A stretch of 31,776 bases of DNA. It comes from Anaerolineae bacterium (lineage in GTDB: Bacteria > Chloroflexota > Anaerolineae > JAAYZQ01). The notes below the pieces were generated by a model. It saw nothing but the letters and a program-made list of their open reading frames with translations, did no database searches and had not been told where the DNA came from. Below, one piece after another: positions 26,422 to 31,776 of this stretch (positions within the stretch are counted from its first letter, which is position 1; the number at the start of each line of letters is the position of its first letter). A program made the translations under genes and the position numbers. The stretch is from positions 1-31,776 of the forward strand of contig JAFGOG010000400.1 in the NCBI GenBank assembly GCA_016926595.1, in the 5' to 3' direction.

Positions 26422-28602
26422 CTACTCCATCTCCCGCAGCACCAGATCCAACCACCTCCGCGCCATCTCGATGTTTGGATGCCCCGCCGGCAGTGTCCTC
26501 TCCCAAATCCGCAGCGCCCACTCAAACGCTGCCCGCGCCCTCGCCAGATCCCCCAAGTCCAGCAGCACGCTTCCCAGGTTGTTGACGTCTCTTGCCACTG
26601 CTGGATGCTCCGGCCCGAGGGCCGCCTCGTCGATGCGCAGCGCCCGCTCCAACGCCGCCTGCGCCCCCGCCAGATCCCCCAAGTCCTGCAGCACCGTCCC
26701 CAGGTTGTTGACGTCGCGGGCCACGTTCGGGTGCTCCAGACCGAAGGTCGCCTCGTCGATCCGCAGCGCCCGCTCGAACAGCGCCCGCGCCCCCGCCAGA
26801 TCCCCCAGGTCCTTCAGCACCACCCCCAGGTTGCTAACGTCTGTTGCCACGTTCGGGTGCTCCGGACCGAAGGTCGCCTCGTCGATCCGCAGCGCCTGCT
26901 CGTACGCTGCCCGCGCCCCCGCCAGGTCCCCCAGGTCCTTCAGCACCACCCCTAGGTTGTTGATGCGGATCGCCACCTTCGGGTGCTCCGGCCCTAAGGC
27001 CGCCTTGTCGATCCGCAGCGCCCGCTCCAACGCTGCCCGCGCTCCCGCGTACTCGGCCACATCGTGGAGATGGCACCCCACGTTGCCCCACAGCGTTCCC
27101 GCTTCCTCCAGCCCTGGCCCCTCCGCCGCCTCCGCCACCGCCCACAGGTGCGCCCCCAGCGGCGCAACCCGCATCGGCAGCCCCGTCTCCCACGCTTCAG
27201 AGGCCAAATTGCTCACTGCCACTGCCACCGCCGCTAGCGGCTCGAATCCTGCCGCCCTCATCCCCCGCCCGTACTCCCCCACCAGCGGGTGGATCGTTGG
27301 CCCCGCCGCCTCTCCTTCCAGCAGCCCCAGCCCCACCAGCCCCGCCAGTGCCTCCCCGCACTCTTCCTCGTCCAGCCCAGCTGCCCTCGCCAGCACCTCG
27401 CACGGGATCGCCACATTCGGCGCGCACCACGCCGCAGCCAGAAACACCCGCCGCGCTCCCTTGTCCTCCACCTGCTCCCAGCTTACATCAAACGTCGCTC
27501 TCAGCCCGAGGTCGTGCCGGGTCGGGTTGCCCAGCTCCTCGCGCCATTGCTTGAACGACGCATGCTCCATCGCATCGGTCACTCGCTCCAGGTAGTCCCC
27601 CACCGCCAGCCACCTCTGCCGCGCCAGGTACCGTCCCGCCAGCTCTAACGCCAGCGGCAGCCCGCCCAGCCGCTCGTGCAGCGCCTGCAGCTTGCCATCC
27701 GCCGCCCGCGACTCGTCCAGGTGCCGCCGCAGGAACTCGATGCTCTCCGCCACCGAAAAGGTCCGCACCCGTAGCAGCTTCATCCCTAGGTCCCCAGGCC
27801 AGCTCGACCGCCGTGCCGTCACCACCACACGCACCCCCGCCTCCTGCAGCCGCGGCCACCACCCCCTCGCTGCTGCCACATCTTCCAGGTTATCCAGCAC
27901 CACTAGCCGTGGCCCACCCCCCCGCCATGCCACCAGCGTTTGCTCGATCTGCTCCGGCAACTCATCTGCCCACGGCCGCAGCCCCATCTCCTCCCCGCAC
28001 GCCGCGATCTCCGCCCCGATCTGCTCCGGCTGCGCCACGCTCATCCAGTGCACCCCCCGGAAGAACCGCCCGTACCGCCACGCAAACTCCACCGCCAACT
28101 GCGTCTTCCCCACCCCACCCATCCCCTGGATCGCTTGGGTCACCAGCGCCAACTGCCCATCCCCCAGCAACCCCTGCGCCAGCGCCTTCAGCGCCTCCTC
28201 GCGCCCTGTAAAGGTCGCATTGCGTGCAAACGGCATCCGCGACCCTGGTGGCAGAGGACCCGGCTCCGGCAGTACATCCAGATCCGGCACCGCCGGCGGC
28301 GCATATGCCCCGCGCGCCGTCACCGCCGGCAGTCGCTTCGCAAACCGTGCATATTGCCCCGGATTGTCCTCTGCCACCCGTGCCAGCAGCTCATCCAGCA
28401 ACGCCTGCCGACCGGCGTGCACGATCACCTTCTCCACCATCGCCGTCATGCCATCGCCCGGCGCAAACTCCTCGCGCAGTGCCTGCAGCCTTGCATCGCC
28501 ACAGTACAACAAAAAGCGCAGCATCGTCTCCGCGTCGTAACACGCCCGCAGCAGATCACGAACCGCGCTCAGATCGTGCTCTTGCTCTGTGTCATTTCCC
28601 AT
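26422..28602 (-). CDS. EAD1-like/NB-ARC/TPR STAND NTPase (726 aa)
   Basis: I chose ATG at 28602 because the N-terminal domain starts about ten residues later; a TTG at 28659 is possible, and neither has a strong ribosome site. Residues 10-86 look like effector-associated domain 1, a death-like helical adaptor: LRDLL-type start, then LLDELLARVAEDNPGQY. An NB-ARC/STAND module follows with Walker A GMGGVGKT at 160-167, Walker B LVVLDNLED near 233-241, the VVVTARR sensor strand near 259-265, and GLPLAL near 314-319. A winged-helix-like linker leads to tandem TPRs (about 512-699). STAND proteins of this design act as switchable sensors: the repeats bind a ligand, the NTPase oligomerises, and the EAD recruits an effector with a matching EAD encoded elsewhere. 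It has its own promoter and lies upstream of the AAA+ operon on the same strand. Confidence 0.9.
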   Translation of the reverse strand: MGNDTEQEHDLSAVRDLLRACYDAETMLRFLLYCGDARLQALREEFAPGDGMTAMVEKVIVHAGRQALLDELLARVAEDNPGQYARFAKRLPAVTARGAYAPPAVPDLDVLPEPGPLPPGSRMPFARNATFTGREEALKALAQGLLGDGQLALVTQAIQGMGGVGKTQLAVEFAWRYGRFFRGVHWMSVAQPEQIGAEIAACGEEMGLRPWADELPEQIEQTLVAWRGGGPRLVVLDNLEDVAAARGWWPRLQEAGVRVVVTARRSSWPGDLGMKLLRVRTFSVAESIEFLRRHLDESRAADGKLQALHERLGGLPLALELAGRYLARQRWLAVGDYLERVTDAMEHASFKQWREELGNPTRHDLGLRATFDVSWEQVEDKGARRVFLAAAWCAPNVAIPCEVLARAAGLDEEECGEALAGLVGLGLLEGEAAGPTIHPLVGEYGRGMRAAGFEPLAAVAVAVSNLASEAWETGLPMRVAPLGAHLWAVAEAAEGPGLEEAGTLWGNVGCHLHDVAEYAGARAALERALRIDKAALGPEHPKVAIRINNLGVVLKDLGDLAGARAAYEQALRIDEATFGPEHPNVATDVSNLGVVLKDLGDLAGARALFERALRIDEATFGLEHPNVARDVNNLGTVLQDLGDLAGAQAALERALRIDEAALGPEHPAVARDVNNLGSVLLDLGDLARARAAFEWALRIWERTLPAGHPNIEMARRWLDLVLREME
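26508..27069 (-). repeat. Tandem 126-bp TPR-coding repeats
   Basis: Four nearly identical 42-codon units plus diverged end copies encode kinesin-light-chain-like TPRs (pattern ALRIDEATFGPEHP-NVA-NNLG-VLKDLGDLAGAR). Similarity is high at DNA level as well as protein level, suggesting recent expansion and continuing copy-number change by recombination. Confidence 0.88.
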
Positions 28603-28691
28603 CGGGTCTAACCACGTCACGAGAGAGAATGCCTTCAGCCGCCCACCAACGTGGGCCAAGACCGCAAAGCTACTACCCTGACAGTAGCATC

Positions 28692-28720
28692 AGTATAACA
28701 CCAGTCCACGGAAAGCACAA
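28692..28720 (-). promoter_or_regulatory. Candidate sigma-70 promoter of the STAND gene
   Basis: Minus strand: -35 TTGTGC (28715-28720), exactly 17 bp, -10 TATACT (28692-28697). The start would be near 28685, about 80 nt before the chosen ATG. It lies between the STAND gene and the small recombinase-linked gene, so the STAND gene is probably transcribed on its own. Confidence 0.55.
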
Positions 28721-28790
28721 GATAGCGAGCGAAAGCATTTCCGGCGGACGCTACGGGCGCATGGTGCGCGCTACCATCAATCGTGGAAGC

Positions 28791-28916
28791 TCACCTGCTC
28801 GGGTTCGCCTTTCCACCGGAACCCGCCGCTTGCCTCGCCTGCCTGGCCTTGATGATCAGCTCCAGCAGCCGTTCCACCCGGGGGTCAAGCTTCTTCCCAA
28901 ATGTAGAAGTGGTCAT
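28791..28916 (-). CDS. 41-aa basic protein overlapping the recombinase remnant
   Basis: ATG at 28916 follows GGAGG with six-base spacing, an excellent ribosome site, and the frame runs 41 codons to TGA. The start lies 32 bp inside the 3' end of the serine-recombinase reading frame, so in the intact element the two were probably translated together. The product is basic and helical (KKLDPRVERLLELIIKARQAR) with a glycine/serine-rich tail. It could be a small accessory or DNA-binding factor of the recombinase (inference). No family recognised. Confidence 0.5.
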   Translation of the reverse strand: MTTSTFGKKLDPRVERLLELIIKARQARQAAGSGGKANPSR

Positions 28917-29460
28917 CTCTTTCCTCCAATCCATCCATCCCGAACAGGGGCGCGAACTGAGGGTGCGGCTTTACGCACACCAGCTTGCGCGCTCTGACGT
29001 CCACATGTACCGCCTCGAAAACCACTTTGAGCATCTCGTGCTGGTGGTCCTTCGGCGCGCTGGCCCACTCGGCTCCTAGGCTCGCAAGGGTCTCGCCCGC
29101 CTGATCCACGGCCGGTTGTGCCGGCACTTGTAGGACATCCAGTTGGGCCTGCAGGTCACGCCTCTTGTGGTCGTACTCAGCTTTGTCGATGTCGCCCTCG
29201 AGGAATAGCGTGCACAGCCGTCGAAGTTTGCCCTCGAGCTACGTGCGCTTGCCGTCGACGTTTTCACGGTTTTCTCGGTGCTCGGCAAGCTCTTCCAACC
29301 GCTCCCGTTAATCGTTGGGTAGGCGAGCCGGCGGATCAGAGCGCTGACCTGGGCGTCGATCTCGACCGCCGGTGCATATTTGCCATTCGTGGAGCAGTCC
29401 ATCGACCGGCGGTACGAGGAACAGTGGTAGTACTGGGTCTCGATTCCCTTCCGGCCTATA
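28885..29460 (-). pseudogene. Decayed C-terminal part of a large serine recombinase
   Basis: Read on the minus strand, the fragment gives a zinc-ribbon-like YYHCSSYRRSMDCS (29430-29385), then VEIDAQVSALIRRL. After a frame change near 29310 come PND-stop-RERLEELAEHRENRE, an in-frame TAG, LEGKLRRLCTLFLEGDIDKAEYDHKRR, and the C-terminal region EWASAPKDHQHEMLKVVFEAVHVDV to HPQFAPLF and a final TGA. This order (ribbon, coiled coil, EMLKVVFEAV-like segment) is typical of the C-terminal half of large serine recombinases. The catalytic resolvase domain and most of the ribbon are missing. One frameshift, one TAA and one TAG mark it as inactive. It is evidence of past mobile-element activity at this site. 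Confidence 0.8.
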
Positions 29461-29485
29461 CCCTTACTTGTCTATTTATGGGAAC

Positions 29486-30448
29486 TCAATGGCCCATGCG
29501 CAGCACGAGTGGCAGATAGACCCTCCTGTAGTCATCGGGTCTCAGCCGCACCGTGTCGCTCAGGAAAGGGGCGCTGTCGAGCATCGCGTCGAGCGTGACC
29601 GTGTACCAGGTCCCGTCGGTCAGGCCGGTCAACATGTAGGCCCGGGTGGGGCTGATAATGCCGGTGACCGGCGAGGGCTCGTCGCCGGCCGGGCCGTCGT
29701 AGGTGATGCGCCAGGTGGTGCCAGCCGGCAAAGCCACGTTCACCATCCAGCTCAGTGAGATGGTCCGGCTGGCCGCCCGGCCCTGGAGGACCAGGGATGG
29801 CGCAAACTCGTAGGCGCCCACGTCGGGCGCGCCCCCCTGGTAATCGGGATTGACGCCGGGGATGACCAGGCCGGCGTCGATCAGGGCGCTGCCGGCCGCC
29901 AGCCGATAGTCCTCACCGGGGGCATCCGAAAAGCCGGGCTCGACGTTCAAGCCGTGGAGCTCCTGCCCGGTGGCGGCTTGCAGCTCGACCAGGGTGTTCA
30001 GGTGGCGGTCGGGCAGCTCGGCCCACCAGGCCAGCTCACCGGGTAGTGTCGTGTACAGGTCGTCATAGTCCAGGTTGAGGGGCTGGTCGGGGTTGGCATT
30101 GCTGAGGGCATACTCTGTGCCCGACCAGACGTTGTTGCGGGCATAGACCAGGTCTCACGTCCCCGGCGCCTTGATATCCAGGCCGTTGTTGCCCGGCAGC
30201 AAGGCGTCGGCCGTGTTGTGAAAGAGATAGATCAGGCCAGAGCGGGAGTAGCCGCTGTTGAACTTGAGAGGGCTGCCGGGGTAATCGTTGTTGCCCACGC
30301 CGGTGCGATAGACCACATTGCGCAGGGCGTAGACCGGCCCATCGTATACCGGTGCCAGCGAGATGGTCACCAGTATGTCGTGGAAGGTGTTGCGCTGGCT
30401 GACGTTGCCCCGCCCCGTGGCCGGGCTGTAGAAGCGGACCGATGCCAT
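29486..30448 (-). pseudogene. Broken secreted beta-helix / choice-of-anchor-like protein with PLVLR tail
   Basis: A single frame from about 30448 to 29486 is interrupted once by TGA (30155-30157). Both halves read as one protein: before the stop, right-handed beta-helix-like text (YALRNVVYRTGVGNND, YLFHNTADALLPGNNGLDIKAPGT); after it, [12 protein letters not shown] and on to [19 protein letters not shown] and PDVGAYEF, the usual end of such helices. A short fibronectin-like domain and the terminal [11 protein letters not shown] follow. One changed base (TGG to TGA) would explain the stop. The N-terminus with its signal peptide is absent, since the frame meets the 3' end of the next gene at 30492. 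It is therefore 5'-truncated as well as interrupted. Confidence 0.7.
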
Positions 30449-30491
30449 TAGAGACCGGGACAATCTGGTAGGCACAGGGAGATCGACCTGG

Positions 30492-31776
30492 CTAGCGGCG
30501 CAGCACCAACGGCAAGAAAACGGATTCGGTGAGGGCGATACCGGCAGGTACGTCGTACGTCGGGCCGTTGCCAGTGAGTGGACGGACGGGCGCGCCGGAA
30601 TCGAGAGCGAAACGCGCTGTGGCCTGGCGACCCGCATGGGCAGTGACGACATAGGAGCCTTCATCGGCGTTCGCTGTGGATAGGACAAAGGCACAGTCGC
30701 CCTCGTCATCGGTCAGGACACTGCCGAGCGCCAGGCCATTGACCGCAACCGTGACTTGTGTGTTGGCAGGAAACCCGGCGCCTGTGGCCGAGAAAAAGCT
30801 GCCCGGGGCTCCGCTGGCAAAGTTCAGCGTGAGTATGGGGGGCGGAGGTTCCGCCTCGTGGGTGAACACGCCGCTGCCATACGTCCCGGCATAGAGGGTG
30901 GTCGGCGTCATCGGGTCGATCGCCAGGACCCAAACACGGGGGTTGGTCAGGCCGGTATTGAAGGTGGTCCAACTCCCACCCCCGTCCGCGCTTCTGAACA
31001 CACCGCTGCCATAGGTCCCAGCATAGAGGATGTTTGGTGTCACCGGGTCAATCGCCAGGGCTCGAACCCACAACTCGGACAAGCCCATGTTGACCGCGCT
31101 CCAGCTCCCGCCGCCGTCCGTGCTCTTGAAGGCACCGCCATGTGTCCCGGCATAAAGGGTGGCCGGCGCCGCCGAGTCAATGGACAGCGCTCCCACATAG
31201 AGATCGGCTAGACCGGCATTGACCGCGCTCCAACTCCCTCCACTGTCCGTGCTCTTGAAGGCCCCACCGCCGTAGGTCCCGGCATAGAGCGTGGTCGGCG
31301 TCAGTGGATCTATCTGCAGGGCTTGAACACGGGGCTCGGTCAGGCCGGTGTTGACCGCGCTCCAGCTCGCGCCGCCATTCGTGCTCTTGAAAGCGCCATT
31401 GCCCCATGTCCCGGCGTAGAGGGTGGACGGCGTCACGGGGTCTATCGCCAGGGCGCCAACGGTGCACTCGCCCAGGCCGGTATTGATCCAGGCCCAATTC
31501 CCCCCGCTATCCATGCTCTTGAGCACACCACGGTGGCTTGTCGCAACATAGACGGTAGTCGGCGTCACCGGGTCGACCGCCACGGTGGTGACAAAGAAAA
31601 GGTTCAAGTCCCGATAGACCATGCGCCAGCTCGTGCCGCCGTCCATGCTCTTGGCCACGCCGCCGCCATAGGTCCCGGCATAGAGCGTGGCCGGTGTCGC
31701 CGGATCGATGGCCAAGCCTTGTACGCCGGTCGCGGTCAGGCCACTGTTGGCCTCCTGCCAGCTCCCACCGCCATCC
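30492..31776 (-). CDS. Secreted BNR/sialidase-like repeat protein, 5' end outside window
   Basis: The frame is open to the right edge, so the N-terminus and signal peptide are not visible. At least seven units of 43-44 residues occur, each with a TLYAGTYGGG-type strand, an FKSTDGG-type Asp-box turn and SWSAVNTGL, the pattern of BNR/VPS10-like beta-propeller blades. No sialidase catalytic site is visible; these are probably structural or ligand-binding blades. After about residue 290 of the visible part comes a proline linker and an immunoglobulin-like (IPT/TIG-type) domain (ILTLNFASGAPGSFFSATGAGF). The protein ends in VFLPLVLRR, the same tail as its broken neighbour. Probably exported to the cell surface or outside; substrate unknown. 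Confidence 0.85.
   Translation of the reverse strand, partial: DGGGSWQEANSGLTATGVQGLAIDPATPATLYAGTYGGGVAKSMDGGTSWRMVYRDLNLFFVTTVAVDPVTPTTVYVATSHRGVLKSMDSGGNWAWINTGLGECTVGALAIDPVTPSTLYAGTWGNGAFKSTNGGASWSAVNTGLTEPRVQALQIDPLTPTTLYAGTYGGGAFKSTDSGGSWSAVNAGLADLYVGALSIDSAAPATLYAGTHGGAFKSTDGGGSWSAVNMGLSELWVRALAIDPVTPNILYAGTYGSGVFRSADGGGSWTTFNTGLTNPRVWVLAIDPMTPTTLYAGTYGSGVFTHEAEPPPPILTLNFASGAPGSFFSATGAGFPANTQVTVAVNGLALGSVLTDDEGDCAFVLSTANADEGSYVVTAHAGRQATARFALDSGAPVRPLTGNGPTYDVPAGIALTESVFLPLVLRR
30843..31776 (-). repeat. Tandem ~132-bp BNR-like coding repeats
   Basis: Seven visible 43-44-codon units with strong DNA-level similarity, each carrying a recognisable GGTCCCGGCATAGAG on the plus strand or a close variant. 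The array continues past the right edge. They code for propeller blades and are not CRISPR repeats. Confidence 0.88.

Noticed and set aside
26508..27069. CRISPR-like periodicity
   Set aside because: The 126-bp period equals 42 codons, the frame is open and encodes TPRs; there are no unique spacers.
26312..27595. 427-codon plus-strand frame, serine/proline/alanine-rich with repeats
   Set aside because: It is the antisense of the TPR array and STAND core; its internal repeats merely mirror the TPR repeats.
27692..28540. 282-codon plus-strand frame
   Set aside because: Antisense to the NB-ARC domain and compositionally biased.
30155..30157. TGA read as tryptophan or selenocysteine
   Set aside because: TGA is used as a normal stop by many genes here and the gene also lacks its 5' end, so simple decay is the better explanation.
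30843..31776. CRISPR or non-coding tandem repeat
   Set aside because: The 132-bp period is in frame and encodes BNR-like propeller blades.

Overview
The window looks like chromosomal DNA of a Chloroflexota bacterium, probably Anaerolineae-like. The pointers are GC-rich sequence, two secreted-type proteins that end in a PLVLR tail (a C-terminal ending I associate with exported proteins of this phylum), a serine-recombinase remnant of the kind common there, and a STAND NTPase with a death-like effector-associated domain. No rRNA, tRNA or core housekeeping gene is present, so the taxonomy is an inference.

Layout: (i) 1-1346, one plus-strand gene of unknown function, open at the left edge. (ii) 1347-1787, a convergent intergenic gap. 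(iii) 1788-25895, a 24-kb run of twelve minus-strand genes with gaps of 4-34 bp or overlaps of 4-29 bp, almost certainly one operon read from 25895 down to 1788. (iv) 25896-26421, its upstream control region, with a good promoter about 350 bp before the first gene and several palindromes. (v) 26422-28602, an EAD1-like/NB-ARC/TPR regulator. (vi) 28791-29460, a 41-codon gene overlapping a decayed serine recombinase. (vii) 29486-30448, a broken beta-helix protein. (viii) 30492-31776, a secreted BNR-type repeat protein running off the right edge.

The operon is the interesting part. In transcription order it encodes: a 1622-aa fusion (calcineurin-like phosphoesterase, CHAT-type caspase-like domain, pseudokinase-like domain, degenerate-plus-canonical AAA pair); a Ycf46-like tandem AAA+ ATPase with a 12-G tract inside the active domain; an unknown 548-aa protein; a third tandem AAA ATPase; two small unknown proteins; a MoxR-type AAA+ ATPase; an unknown 524-aa protein in the position usually held by a VWA partner; a 667-aa coiled-coil protein; a 121-aa coiled-coil protein; a 432-aa protein with four membrane helices; and a 2105-aa single-span protein that is almost entirely beta-propeller-like repeats.

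My reading (inference) is a membrane-linked signalling or conflict machine: a large propeller sensor outside the membrane, a four-helix membrane protein, coiled-coil connectors, and a cytoplasmic assembly of four AAA+ proteins with effector-like enzyme domains. It recalls the NTP-dependent conflict systems (MoxR-VWA ternary systems, EAD/STAND/CHAT networks), but I do not recognise this exact gene set. The EAD-STAND gene just upstream has its own promoter and may be a separate neighbour of the same functional class.
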